A stretch of 47,869 bases of DNA, from positions 1 through 47,869 of IMG/VR virus record IMGVR_UViG_3300045996_002476; one strand, written 5' to 3'. A program made the position numbers and the translations under genes. This DNA is from a virus. This document shows, one piece after another, positions 20,409-28,725 of the stretch. Numbering within the stretch: the first letter of the stretch is position 1; each line of letters begins with the position of its first letter. The notes beneath the pieces were generated by a model. The model made no database searches. It had not been told where the DNA came from and saw nothing but the letters and a program-made list of their open reading frames with translations.

Positions 20409-22462
20409 GCAAAGAAGCGACGATGCCGCCAGCCGAAACGCTGGCGAACGGCCGCCACCTCGAGGCGGACAACATGCGCCGGATCAAGACCGCCGACGCC
20501 GCCATGCAGACCTACAAGCCGATCTGGCGGCTCGCGCTCGCGTTCTTCGACCACCACCAGTACGCCGAGATCAACGCGAACACCGCCCGCGTCACCGAGC
20601 TCGAAACCGCCGAGGGCGGCTCCAAGCCACGCTGGCTGCAGCGGCCGATCCGGAACCGCTACACCACCGGCTGCACCCGCGAGTGCGCGCTGCTGTCATC
20701 GAGGGCCCCCGTCTGGGAGGCGACCCCACGCAACGGCGACCCGCGCACCGGGTACGGCGGCCGCGAGGCCGAACAGCTGCTGCTGTACCTGTACGAGGAC
20801 CTCGGCTTCGACACGCTCACCACCGGCCAGCTGATCACCGCCGCGAACGCCGGGGCCGCCTACCTGTGGCCGCACTGGGACCCGGCCGCCGGCGCACTGA
20901 TGGGCGGCGACGATGATGGCCGCGCGATCTACACCGGCGACATCGCGTTCCTGAAGCTGCAGCCCGACGAGGTCATGTGGGAGCCCGGCTACGAGTTCGC
21001 CAAGGCCCCGGTCCACATCGTCAAGCGCGCCTACCCGCCGAGGCAGGTGATGGAGCGCCCCGGCTACATCGGCCCCGCCGAGCTGAAGCCCGACGCCGCC
21101 GGGTCGGACTACGAGCTGGGCAGCCCGCAGTCGCAGGAGAACAAGGAACTCGTGTTCGTCTACGAGTGGCTCGAACGGCCCTGCGCGAAGTACCCCAAGG
21201 GCCGTTGGCTGTCGTGCCTATCGACCGGCGAGCTCGTCCAGGGCGAACGCCCCTACCCCAGGGACCCGCGGCGCTCGCAGAACAAGCCGTGCCTGCACGA
21301 GCTGCCGTGGCTGCGCCGCGACCACCGCCACCGGCCGATGGGCGCGGGGGAGATGGCGATCGACATCCAGCGGACCTACAACCGCACGATCGCCCAGATC
21401 CAGATGTGGAAGAACCTCGTCCTCAACCCGGCGCTGCTGGCGCCGTACGGGTCGCTGCTCGAGGACCCCGAGGGCAGGCCCGGCGAAATCATCGAGTACC
21501 GGCCCGTCGCCGGCCAGACCCCGCAGTGGCGCGAGGTCCCCGAGATCCCGATGTCGCTATTCAAGACTCTCGACCAGTGCCTCAGCGACTTCGAGGAGCT
21601 ATTCGGCTCCTGGGACCTCGGCGACACCGAGTCGGCCCAGCACCTGGCGACCGCGATCGAGCGGGACCAGTCGCGGCGGTCGCTGCAGGCCAAGGAGATC
21701 GCCCGCTGGTACGCCGGGGTCGGCATGCACCTGATCGAGCTGGTGCAGGAGCACTGGACGGAGGCCCGCAGGATCGAGTTCAACGGCCGCTTCGGGATCG
21801 AGACGGTCGACGGGCTCCGCGGCGAGGACATCCCTGCCGTCAAGATCCGGGTGTCCCCCGGCTCGATCGAGGGAAGGTCGCGCGCCGCCCAGAACGCGAT
21901 CGTGTGGCAGCTGCTCGAGGCCGGGCACGTCCCCGTCCACCAGGCGATGGCCGCGATCAACGCCGGGACCGCCCAGAGGCTGATCGACGCGTACGAGCTG
22001 CAGATCGCGAAGCAGTACCGGGAAATCGAGCAGATGATCGCGCTGGCCGACCAGCCGGCCGATGACCTGCCCGACATGGACGAGGCCGCCTACCAGATCG
22101 CCGCCCAGAACGGGCTGCCGATCGACGAGGCCGCCGACGTCGCGATGGAGATGCTGCAGGCGTCGATCCTCGAGCTCGGCCCCCAGATCGGGGACGAGGA
22201 CGACGACGAGATACACGCCGACGTGCTGTCTCAGTGGATGCTGACCGTCGACTTCGAGCGGCAGCCGCAGGTCGTGCAGGGCGTCGCCCGCGCGCACCTG
22301 TCGGCGCACCGCGCCAGGGAGGCGCAGCAGGTCCAGATGGCCACCCAGGCCACCTCCGCGATCGCCGAGCAGACCGGCCAGGAGAATGCCGCCCGGCCTG
22401 GCGGCGAGAAGCCGGAGCCGTCGAAGCCGGGTATGGACAAGCAGAAGGAGGGATTGACGTGA
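20405..22462 (+). CDS. Portal protein
   Basis: 685 residues. Forms the dodecameric ring through which DNA enters and leaves the head. Supporting features are the N-terminal helical wing (WRLALAFFDHHQYAEIN), RPIRNRYTTGCTRE, the aromatic 'AYLWPHWDPAAGALMGG' and 'GDIAFLKLQPDEVMWEPGYE' strands, then IDIQRTYNRTIAQIQMWKN followed by LLAPYG and 'GEIIEYRPV', the stem/crown order of P22-type and related podoviral portals. The C-terminal 130 residues are helical, acidic and Gln-rich, ending in a Pro/Lys tail. Position beside HNH and ahead of scaffold and capsid agrees. Confidence 0.9.
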   Translation: MSKEATMPPAETLANGRHLEADNMRRIKTADAAMQTYKPIWRLALAFFDHHQYAEINANTARVTELETAEGGSKPRWLQRPIRNRYTTGCTRECALLSSRAPVWEATPRNGDPRTGYGGREAEQLLLYLYEDLGFDTLTTGQLITAANAGAAYLWPHWDPAAGALMGGDDDGRAIYTGDIAFLKLQPDEVMWEPGYEFAKAPVHIVKRAYPPRQVMERPGYIGPAELKPDAAGSDYELGSPQSQENKELVFVYEWLERPCAKYPKGRWLSCLSTGELVQGERPYPRDPRRSQNKPCLHELPWLRRDHRHRPMGAGEMAIDIQRTYNRTIAQIQMWKNLVLNPALLAPYGSLLEDPEGRPGEIIEYRPVAGQTPQWREVPEIPMSLFKTLDQCLSDFEELFGSWDLGDTESAQHLATAIERDQSRRSLQAKEIARWYAGVGMHLIELVQEHWTEARRIEFNGRFGIETVDGLRGEDIPAVKIRVSPGSIEGRSRAAQNAIVWQLLEAGHVPVHQAMAAINAGTAQRLIDAYELQIAKQYREIEQMIALADQPADDLPDMDEAAYQIAAQNGLPIDEAADVAMEMLQASILELGPQIGDEDDDEIHADVLSQWMLTVDFERQPQVVQGVARAHLSAHRAREAQQVQMATQATSAIAEQTGQENAARPGGEKPEPSKPGMDKQKEGLT

Positions 22463-22686
22463 TCGGACGCATCCGCAGACGTGTCGCGCTCGAGCTGCAC
22501 CTCCGACGTGTGCGCGCCGAGCGCTACCTGTGGGGGACCGTGATTCCGTACCGCGGGTGGGGGACGACCGTGGTGGGGTACGACCCGGCCGGCGACACGA
22601 TGGTCTTTGTGAAGCAAGAGGCGCGTGGCGTGCTGCGGATAGCCGGGATCGTCCACCCGACCGGCCAGCCGCGCCTACCGGAGTGA
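22459..22686 (+). CDS. Hypothetical protein, 75 aa
   Basis: GTG overlapping the portal stop, with AAGGAGGG 5 bases upstream. A basic N-terminal helix leads to a small beta-sheet (YLWGTVIPYRGWGTTVVGYD, MVFVKQEARGVLRIAGIVH). No family recognised. Confidence 0.7.
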   Translation: MIGRIRRRVALELHLRRVRAERYLWGTVIPYRGWGTTVVGYDPAGDTMVFVKQEARGVLRIAGIVHPTGQPRLPE

Positions 22687-22844
22687 ACGCGCCGCGCTGC
22701 GGCGTCTGCCGCCGCGTCACCTGGACGGCGACGGTGCTGTCGATCGTGCTGGCCGACGGGAAACGCGCGCTGGGCTGGACTTGCCGCGACTGCATCAACC
22801 GGGCTGCGCGGGCCGCCGGGCTTCCCGTCCCCTTCGAGGACTAG
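22683..22844 (+). CDS. Zinc-ribbon micro-protein, 53 aa
   Basis: GTG overlaps the upstream TGA. CGVCRR and CRDCIN form two Cys pairs around a short strand section (TWTATVLSIVLADGKRALGW), a minimal zinc ribbon. Probably binds nucleic acid or a partner protein; too small to assign. Confidence 0.65.
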   Translation: MNAPRCGVCRRVTWTATVLSIVLADGKRALGWTCRDCINRAARAAGLPVPFED

Positions 22845-22858
22845 CGTTTCCAGGCACG

Positions 22859-23074
22859 ATGGAGCCACCGAACCTACGTATCCACGACGCGCCACCGGCA
22901 GGCGGGAGGATCGAAGCGTGCGGCAACTGCACCCACTACGCCTTCGCGGAGGCATACGACCCGGCCAGGGTCCGCGACGTCGGTCAGCGTCAGAAGCAGT
23001 GCACCAAGTACGCGGCCGAGGTCACGCCTTCCCAGGTGTGCGACAGCTACAGCCGGTCGGCGTCACGCTCCTGA
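22859..23074 (+). CDS. Cys-rich small protein, 71 aa
   Basis: CGNCTHY, later QCTKYA and VCDSYSR resemble the short four-Cys domain (CxxC ... C ... C) found in many phage proteins of unknown role. ATG start 15 bases after the previous stop. It converges on a minus-strand gene with a 12-base overlap. Confidence 0.65.
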   Translation: MEPPNLRIHDAPPAGGRIEACGNCTHYAFAEAYDPARVRDVGQRQKQCTKYAAEVTPSQVCDSYSRSASRS

Positions 23075-23257
23075 ACCGGCCGGCTCCCCGGCCGCGCGAC
23101 TAGCGTCGCAGCAACGGTCGGGCGGCTCATGCGATTTGCAGTAGGGGCACGGTTCGAGCGCGAGGACCTTGCGTTCGCGCTCTTGACGCTTGCGGTCGCG
23201 ATCGGCGCGACGGCGGCGGGCGTCAGGGCCGGGCGGTCTCAGGGCCAACTGAACCAC
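23063..23257 (-). CDS. Small basic Cys-containing protein, about 64 aa
   Basis: The clear part is an Arg/Lys/Glu-rich helix (RADRDRKRQERERKV) followed by EPCPYCKSHEPPDRCCDAS, a likely zinc knuckle. The GTG at 23257 is chosen because it keeps the frame just inside the previous gene; no strong ribosome site is seen, so the start is a guess. Confidence 0.5.
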   Translation of the reverse strand: MVQLALRPPGPDARRRRADRDRKRQERERKVLALEPCPYCKSHEPPDRCCDASRAAGEPAGSGA

Positions 23258-23397
23258 CGGCCCGACGGCGACCGCCCCAGGTGGAAGGTCTGGTGATCGG
23301 GCGGCAGCTCGCAGCGCGTGCGTGAACGCGGCCCACGTTTGGCGTCGCAGCGCGGCGGTGGCGGGGGAGCGGGGACGAACTTGAGGCGCTTGGTCAT
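23239..23397 (-). CDS. Small protein, 52 aa
   Basis: ATGA overlap with the upstream stop. It reads MTKRLKFVPAPPPPPRCDAK, then RCELPPDHQTFHLGR and a terminal GRWFSWP. The spacing C...C...H...H followed by a Trp-rich end matches a small zinc-binding module common in actinophages ('C-x-x-P-x-x-H-x-x-x-H-x-G'). Confidence 0.65.
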   Translation of the reverse strand: MTKRLKFVPAPPPPPRCDAKRGPRSRTRCELPPDHQTFHLGRSPSGRWFSWP

Positions 23398-23603
23398 CGG
23401 TCGTGCCAATCGGCGAGCATGTCATCGGGGCCAGCGTTGACCGCCACGTCGAGGTAGCCGAGCGCCTTCTCAAGGTTGCGGGTGCGGCCGATTGATCGGC
23501 GCTCCCAGTTGCGGCCGCTGCCGTTCCCTTCGGTCGAAACCATCAGCGCGCCGTCGCTGCGGCGCTGCTCGATGGTGATCGTGAGGGAGCGAATTCCCTT
23601 CAT
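23394..23603 (-). CDS. Hypothetical protein, 69 aa
   Basis: The ATG at 23601-23603 follows AAAGGCGG. A strand pair (SLTITIEQRRSDGALMVSTE) precedes a helical C-terminus (NLEKALGYLDVAVNAGPDDM). First of three overlapping minus-strand genes inserted in the plus-strand structural region; its promoter must lie in the 79-base gap shared with the scaffold gene. Confidence 0.65.
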   Translation of the reverse strand: MKGIRSLTITIEQRRSDGALMVSTEGNGSGRNWERRSIGRTRNLEKALGYLDVAVNAGPDDMLADWHDR

Positions 23604-23682
23604 CCGTCCGCCTTTCGCTCTACAAGTCGTGATTGCACCCAACACGGCTACCCGCTCGCCCCGGGCCCGACAAAGGAGAAGC

Positions 23683-24582
23683 ATGGAGCTCGAGGCGAGA
23701 CACGACGGGGACACCGTCACCTACAACGGCCGCACGATGCTGCGCGTCCGCGGCGGCGACGGAACCGAGCCACCGGCAGAGCCGGCCTCCCCCGCAGAGC
23801 CTTCCCCCGACCCCCAGGCCCCAGCGCCGGAAGCGTCCACCGATGCCCCAGGCATCGACACGCCGTTCCGGCTCGAGGAGGTGCCAGAGGAGTATCGGCC
23901 ACACGTCGAGCGTTACATCAACGCGACCCGCCCCGCAGTCACCCGCGCGTTCCAGACCGCGGCTGAACAGCGGCAAGCGGCGCAAGAAGCACTCGAACTG
24001 GCTGAGCGCCTCGAATCGCCCGAGACCGCCTACGACGCACTGTCGACGGTCCTCGGCCGGTACGGGCTCGAACTGACGGAGGAAGCCTGGGAACAGGCCC
24101 AATCCGGCGGCGAGTACGAACCGGGCGAGGAGCCAGGTGCCGAGCTGCCCGAAGAGGTCCAGTACCTCATCGAGCGGGAACGGCAGCGGGAGGCCGACGA
24201 AGAGTCGGCCGCCCAGGACGCTGCGCGTCAGGCGATCCGCCAGAGCGTCAACGAGCATCTCACCGGCCTGGCGCAGAAGCGCTACGGCGGCGAGGACGCA
24301 ACGCACGTCGACGTGCCCGAACCGATCCGGAACAGCCTCGCGGCTTTCGCCGCGGTGCTCCCCCCCGGTGAGGACGGGCTCCCGAACATGACAGCGGCGC
24401 AGGAGCAATTCGACGCCGCCGTCGCGCTCGAGGTCGAACGGGTCATCCGGTCGAAGACACCCACCCCGCCGCCGGCGGGAGGGGCTCCGGGCGAGCGCCG
24501 GATGGACGTCAAGGACCCGAAGGACCGCTACGCGATGGCAGACGAGATCGCGTCGCGGCACTTCTCCGGGACGGCGTCCTAA
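23683..24582 (+). CDS. Scaffold-like protein
   Basis: 299 residues directly ahead of the major capsid gene, with AAAGGAG before the ATG. Composition and layout are those of capsid scaffolds: a Pro/Ala/Glu-rich N-terminal linker (about residues 30-58), a long charged helical middle (FQTAAEQRQAAQEALELAER, IERERQREADEESAAQDAAR) and a short C-terminal basic helix likely to contact coat protein (RMDVKDPKDRYAMADEI). No protease motif is visible. Confidence 0.8.
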   Translation: MELEARHDGDTVTYNGRTMLRVRGGDGTEPPAEPASPAEPSPDPQAPAPEASTDAPGIDTPFRLEEVPEEYRPHVERYINATRPAVTRAFQTAAEQRQAAQEALELAERLESPETAYDALSTVLGRYGLELTEEAWEQAQSGGEYEPGEEPGAELPEEVQYLIERERQREADEESAAQDAARQAIRQSVNEHLTGLAQKRYGGEDATHVDVPEPIRNSLAAFAAVLPPGEDGLPNMTAAQEQFDAAVALEVERVIRSKTPTPPPAGGAPGERRMDVKDPKDRYAMADEIASRHFSGTAS

Positions 24583-24615
24583 CCCAACCCACCACTCGAA
24601 GAGGAGAAGCCGCAA

Positions 24616-25866
24616 ATGCCCACGCCAGTCGCGAACCCAGCAGGGATCGCGGCCGTGCAGGACATCCTCAAGGAGGTCTGGGTCGAGGACAACCTCGAAT
24701 CCCAGCTGCTCGAGGACACGGTGCTACTCGACTGGATCGAGGAGGTCACCGAGTACACAGACTCGGACGGCCTCAAGGCATCTGTCCCGCTCTACACCGG
24801 CCGCACGGGCGGCCTTTCGGCGCGTGGTATCGGGAAGAAGCTCGCCCCACCCGACCATCAGCGCGTCGGCAAGGCCACCTACAACTACAAGAACCTCTAT
24901 CTGCAGGTGCAGGTTGAGGGTCCTGTGGTCGCACGCATGGAGACGCAGCGCCAGGCGTGCATCCGTGAAATCGACCTGGAGGTCAACAAGGGCATCGAGT
25001 CCTTCCAGTTCGACCTTCAGCGGCAGCTGCACCGAGACGGGTCCGCCCGCCTCACGCTGGCTGCCCTCCCCGGCAACGCGTCTTCGACGACGCTGACCCT
25101 GGGGGCGTCGAACTACCCCGTCATCGAGCGAGGCTGGCTGTACGAGGGCCAGGTGCTCGACGTCGGGACGCTCGCGAACCCCGTGCTCGACCAGACGGGC
25201 GTTCGGATCACCAACGTCAACGACTCGGTGTCGGCCCCCACGCTGACGCTCGACACGGCGACCGCGGTGACCGCAGCGAGCCACCTGTTCCTCTACGGCA
25301 ACCGTGACGTCACGGACGGCTCGTACGAGGTGTCGGGGCTGCAGACCATCATCGACGACACCGACGTTCTCGGTGGCCTCAACCCCGCCACGGCGGGCCA
25401 GGGCTACTGGAAGGCCGTCGTCGAGGGCAACTCGGGCGTCAACCGCTCGCTGTCGATCCCGCTGATGAACACCCTCCAGCGCAAGATCCGGCAGCGCGGC
25501 GGCAAGACGGACGGGCTGCTCGCGTCCCTCGGTGTGGAGCAGAAGTACTACGAGATGCTCCAGCCGCAGGTCCGCTTCATGGGCGACACCGACCTCTCGG
25601 CCGGCAACGTCCAGGGCCCGACGTACCGCAAGATGGAGTTCCGGGGGGATCCGCACTGCCTCCCGAACCGCGTCTACTTCCTGCTGAAGAAGGCGATCCA
25701 GATGTACTCGGCCGGAAAGGTGGCCTGGCAGAACCAGACCACCGGCGGAGACATCCTCGCCTGGAGGCAGGACTACGACGCGTTCGTCGCCCGCGCTGCG
25801 AAGTACTGCAACGTCGGCACGAACCGCCGCAACACGCTCGGCGTGCTCGAGGACATCTCCGAGTAG
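24616..25866 (+). CDS. Major capsid protein
   Basis: 416 residues with a strong GAGGAGAAG ribosome site. The sequence fits an HK97-fold coat: an N-terminal arm (AVQDILKEVWVEDNLESQL), 'GLKASVPLYTGRTGGLSARG', the long spine helix region with CIREIDLEVNKGIESFQFDL, an inserted strand-rich domain around residues 150-230 and a C-terminal 'LAWRQDYDAFVARAAKYCNV' helix. Position after the scaffold gene, and a strong hairpin after it, match a highly expressed coat gene. No N-terminal maturation cleavage site is evident. Confidence 0.9.
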   Translation: MPTPVANPAGIAAVQDILKEVWVEDNLESQLLEDTVLLDWIEEVTEYTDSDGLKASVPLYTGRTGGLSARGIGKKLAPPDHQRVGKATYNYKNLYLQVQVEGPVVARMETQRQACIREIDLEVNKGIESFQFDLQRQLHRDGSARLTLAALPGNASSTTLTLGASNYPVIERGWLYEGQVLDVGTLANPVLDQTGVRITNVNDSVSAPTLTLDTATAVTAASHLFLYGNRDVTDGSYEVSGLQTIIDDTDVLGGLNPATAGQGYWKAVVEGNSGVNRSLSIPLMNTLQRKIRQRGGKTDGLLASLGVEQKYYEMLQPQVRFMGDTDLSAGNVQGPTYRKMEFRGDPHCLPNRVYFLLKKAIQMYSAGKVAWQNQTTGGDILAWRQDYDAFVARAAKYCNVGTNRRNTLGVLEDISE

Positions 25867-25875
25867 CGCCGTCGG

Positions 25876-25910
25876 CACCGGCCGGGCAGGTGGCTCCCTC
25901 CCGGCCGGTG
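25876..25910 (+). terminator. Hairpin after the major capsid gene
   Basis: Perfect 11-bp stem (CACCGGCCGGG with CCCGGCCGGTG) and a 13-base loop, 10 bases after the capsid stop. It probably attenuates transcription or protects the 3' end of abundant capsid mRNA; there is no U-tract. Confidence 0.7.
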
Positions 25911-25945
25911 TCGCTCGCCACCCACGGAGCCAGAAGAGGACCGTC

Positions 25946-26521
25946 ATGCCGCGCACCGACCACACACTCTGGCTCCCCGAAGGCGTCCACCCGGACGAAG
26001 CCCGCCCCTTGGACTTCACGGACTCGATGCAGGCGCACGTCTTCCGCAACCAGCTGAAGCAGCTCGACACCAACCGGATCGACATGATTCGCACCAAGCC
26101 GGCCTGCAGCTTCGCCGAGGGCGACCGCTACCTGATCGTCTACCGCTCCGAGGACGGGGTCATCTCGTGGTTCCTGATCCAGGACGAGCACGGCCAGTTC
26201 TGCGACCCCGACGTCCGGCATTGGGACCGGCTGATGCGCTACGACCAGGCCCGGTCGAACGGGTCGCTGCTGGAGAAGTTCCGCAAGGAGCGGGCGCTCA
26301 TCGAAGGCGCCGCCCGGGCCGCCCGCGAGGACAAGTCGGAGCGGTTCCGGGAGGAGCTCGGGCACGCGCTGTCGCACCTGTTCGACCCGAAGATCTCCGT
26401 CGGCGGCCGCGCCAAGGACTTGATCGACGGCGCAATCAGCCAGGAGCAGGACAAGCTCGCGGCGGCGCGCGCCGACAGGACGAACACGCTCAAGAAGATG
26501 AACCGAAAGCAGTGGCGGTAG
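25946..26521 (+). CDS. Hypothetical head/neck protein, 191 aa
   Basis: ATG after AGAGGAC. The N-terminal half has strands and aromatics (ADGDRYLIVYRSEDGV-type pattern, ISWFLIQDEHGQF). The C-terminal half is a charged helical region ending in a basic tail (NTLKKMNRKQW). Lies between the capsid and adaptor genes; a head-completion or minor capsid role is inferred from place only. Confidence 0.75.
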   Translation: MPRTDHTLWLPEGVHPDEARPLDFTDSMQAHVFRNQLKQLDTNRIDMIRTKPACSFAEGDRYLIVYRSEDGVISWFLIQDEHGQFCDPDVRHWDRLMRYDQARSNGSLLEKFRKERALIEGAARAAREDKSERFREELGHALSHLFDPKISVGGRAKDLIDGAISQEQDKLAAARADRTNTLKKMNRKQWR

Positions 26522-27148
26522 ATGCTGCGCACCTACGCTGAGCTGCGGCAGGAGACGGCCGACCGGGGCCTCCACCACCTCGGCAACAGCCGCCTCGGGC
26601 TGTTCGTCGAACAGGCCGCCCAGGAGCTGCACACGCTCGAGCTGTGGGACTTCCGCCGCGCCGTCATCGCCGGCGCCGCGCCGCTGGCGATCCCCGCCGG
26701 GGCGCTCGTCAAGCACGTCCGCGAAACGAGCACCAACCGCCGCTATTGGCCGATCAGCGAAAGCCGGGCGCTGAACGAGCGGGAGTCGCAGGGCCAGCCG
26801 GGCAGGGAATACCTGATCGAGGGAGAAACCTCCCTCCGCACCCACCCCGAGGCGGCCACAGAGCTGACCGTCGTCTACTTCACCGTCGCGCCGTGGCAGA
26901 CCGGCGGCGACGAGCCCGGCAGCGACGAGGACGAGCCGCACACCCCGCTCGCGTGGCGAGACATCATCGTCGAGCTGGCCGTCTGCAAGGGCCTCCGCGA
27001 CGACGGCCGCGAGGACGAGGCCGCCGAGCTCGAGAAGCCCGCCCACGAGGGCGGCGTGATCGAGCGCAGACTCGACCAGATGCGCGCCGCGGTGCTCCCC
27101 GACCAGGCGGACGAGCCGAGGTACATCCAGCCGGAGTCGATCTGGTGA
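26522..27148 (+). CDS. Head-tail adaptor candidate, 208 aa
   Basis: Starts immediately after the previous TAG. The N-terminal MLRTYAELRQETADRGLHHL followed by FVEQAAQELHTLELWDFRR and later strands then a helical end (WRDIIVELAVCKGLRDDGRE) is the arrangement of adaptor proteins that sit under the portal in podoviruses (P22 gp4 / T7 gp11 class). This is an architectural match, not a confirmed homology. It is followed, with an overlap, by the nozzle-type gene as in those phages. Confidence 0.7.
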   Translation: MLRTYAELRQETADRGLHHLGNSRLGLFVEQAAQELHTLELWDFRRAVIAGAAPLAIPAGALVKHVRETSTNRRYWPISESRALNERESQGQPGREYLIEGETSLRTHPEAATELTVVYFTVAPWQTGGDEPGSDEDEPHTPLAWRDIIVELAVCKGLRDDGREDEAAELEKPAHEGGVIERRLDQMRAAVLPDQADEPRYIQPESIW

Positions 27149-28725
27149 GCCTCGCCGAGGCGATCGTCGACCACTTCTCGCCCGGGCTACAGCTGAAGGA
27201 ACGGCCCGGGCACCAAGACGGGGCGATCGACCTGTCCGACGTCTGGTTCCCGATCCGCGGCCGCGTCGCCCAGCGCGACGGCTATATCAACATGCTGCAG
27301 GCGCAGGCGGCCGCCGACGTCCACTCGGTGGCCGAGCACCGCACCGCGGGCGGCATCCGGCGGCTGCTCGTCGGGCGCGGCACCGGCGGCCAGGCGTACA
27401 CCACCGGCGGCGCCACCCAGGGCGCCGCGCTCACCGGCCTCACCGACGGCGCCAGGTGGTCCGCCGCCAGGGTCGGCACCCCGGCGCTCGAGCGCACCTA
27501 CATCGCCAACGGCATCGAAGCGCTGCAGGCGTACGACGAGACGTCCGGCTGGTCCGCCCCGGCGCTGACCGGCAACGCCGGGGTCGGCACCGGCAAGCAC
27601 GTCGCCGTGTTCAACCACCGGCTCGTCAACGCCAACTTCACCGGCACCGCCGACGACCGCAACCCGTCCGCCGTCCGGTTCTCCGACGTCGCGAACCCCG
27701 TCGTGTTCGGGGCCAACAACTTCGTCAGGATCGCCCCGGGCGACGGCGAAGGGATCATGGGCCTCGGCGCCTGGCGCGACCTGTTGTTCGCCCCCAAGGA
27801 GACAAAGGTTGCGGTCTTCTACGGCGTCGACGACGACGCCGCGGGCAACCCGGTCTTCCACTTCGAGACGATCGACACCGGCATCGGCATGGCCGGCCAC
27901 GGCGCCTGCTGCGTCGGCCCCGACGGCTTCTACTTCCTCGGCCGCGGCGGCATCTACCGGATGGCCGGCATGGAGCCGCCGGAACGGATCTCCGGGGCGA
28001 TCGACCCGATCTTCGAGGGCAACCTCCCCGTCCACTACGAGCTCGGCGGCGGCGGCGCGTTCAACCACGCCCAGGCCGACAAGGCGCGCATGTGCTGGCA
28101 CGACGACCGGCTGTACGTCGCGCTCGCGTGCGCCGACGGGACAGCCAACAACCGCGTGCTGATGTGGGACCCCGCCCTCGACGTCTGGACGATCTGGCGG
28201 ATCCCCGCCGCCGGGCTGATCTCGTTCCGCCAACAGGACCAGCCGGAGCTGCACACGGCGCTCGCGGGGTCGCTGCGACAGGTCGCCGCCATCCGGCAGG
28301 GCGTCCACACCGACAACGGCGCCGCGATCGGCTCCTACATCCAGACTGCCTACACCCCGATCGCTGACGACGGCACCGTCGTCGCCCGCCAGGTCAAGTG
28401 CGTCGGCGCGGGGCGCATGTTCATCCAGGTCGCCGGGGACTACAAGGTCGCCGGCGGCGGCGCCTACCTCGACCTGTCCGTCGGCGTCGACAGCTGGGGC
28501 GACGGCCTCGGCGTCGACACCTGGGGCGGCGGCGGGGACGCCAGCGACGTCTGGGGGCCCGAGCCTGCGCTGTCCGAGGCGATCGTGCGGCTCGAAACTG
28601 TCAGGGCGACACGCCACTCGCTGCGGATCGCCGCCGGGGAGGCCGGCCAGCCGTGGCTGCTCGACCAAGCCGTGCTCTACCACTACGCCCGCTCAAGGCG
28701 GCGCAAGGAGGTCCCAACAGCATGA
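27145..28725 (+). CDS. Tail nozzle / DNA-stabilisation-type protein, 526 aa
   Basis: GTG overlapping the adaptor stop. Starts 'DHFSPGLQLKERPGHQDGAI' with the typical 'SPG ... Q-DGA' opening of nozzle-type tail proteins, then at least six beta-rich blades: IRRLLVGRGTGGQ, TYIANGIEALQAY, HVAVFNHRLVNANF, WRDLLFAPKETKVAVF, CVGPDGFYFLGRGGIYRM, DDRLYVALACADG. These suggest a beta-propeller plugging the head exit, analogous to P22 gp10 or T7 gp12. The C-terminal part has repeated Gly-Asp-Trp stretches. Confidence 0.75.
   Translation: MSLAEAIVDHFSPGLQLKERPGHQDGAIDLSDVWFPIRGRVAQRDGYINMLQAQAAADVHSVAEHRTAGGIRRLLVGRGTGGQAYTTGGATQGAALTGLTDGARWSAARVGTPALERTYIANGIEALQAYDETSGWSAPALTGNAGVGTGKHVAVFNHRLVNANFTGTADDRNPSAVRFSDVANPVVFGANNFVRIAPGDGEGIMGLGAWRDLLFAPKETKVAVFYGVDDDAAGNPVFHFETIDTGIGMAGHGACCVGPDGFYFLGRGGIYRMAGMEPPERISGAIDPIFEGNLPVHYELGGGGAFNHAQADKARMCWHDDRLYVALACADGTANNRVLMWDPALDVWTIWRIPAAGLISFRQQDQPELHTALAGSLRQVAAIRQGVHTDNGAAIGSYIQTAYTPIADDGTVVARQVKCVGAGRMFIQVAGDYKVAGGGAYLDLSVGVDSWGDGLGVDTWGGGGDASDVWGPEPALSEAIVRLETVRATRHSLRIAAGEAGQPWLLDQAVLYHYARSRRRKEVPTA

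Noticed and set aside
26819-26836. GAGGGAG/CTCCCTC hairpin as a terminator
   Set aside because: It lies in the middle of the adaptor coding sequence; better grouped with the dispersed palindromes.
25577-27046. Long minus-strand frame opposite capsid and adaptor genes
   Set aside because: Antisense shadow; the plus-strand frames carry the recognisable proteins and strong ribosome sites.
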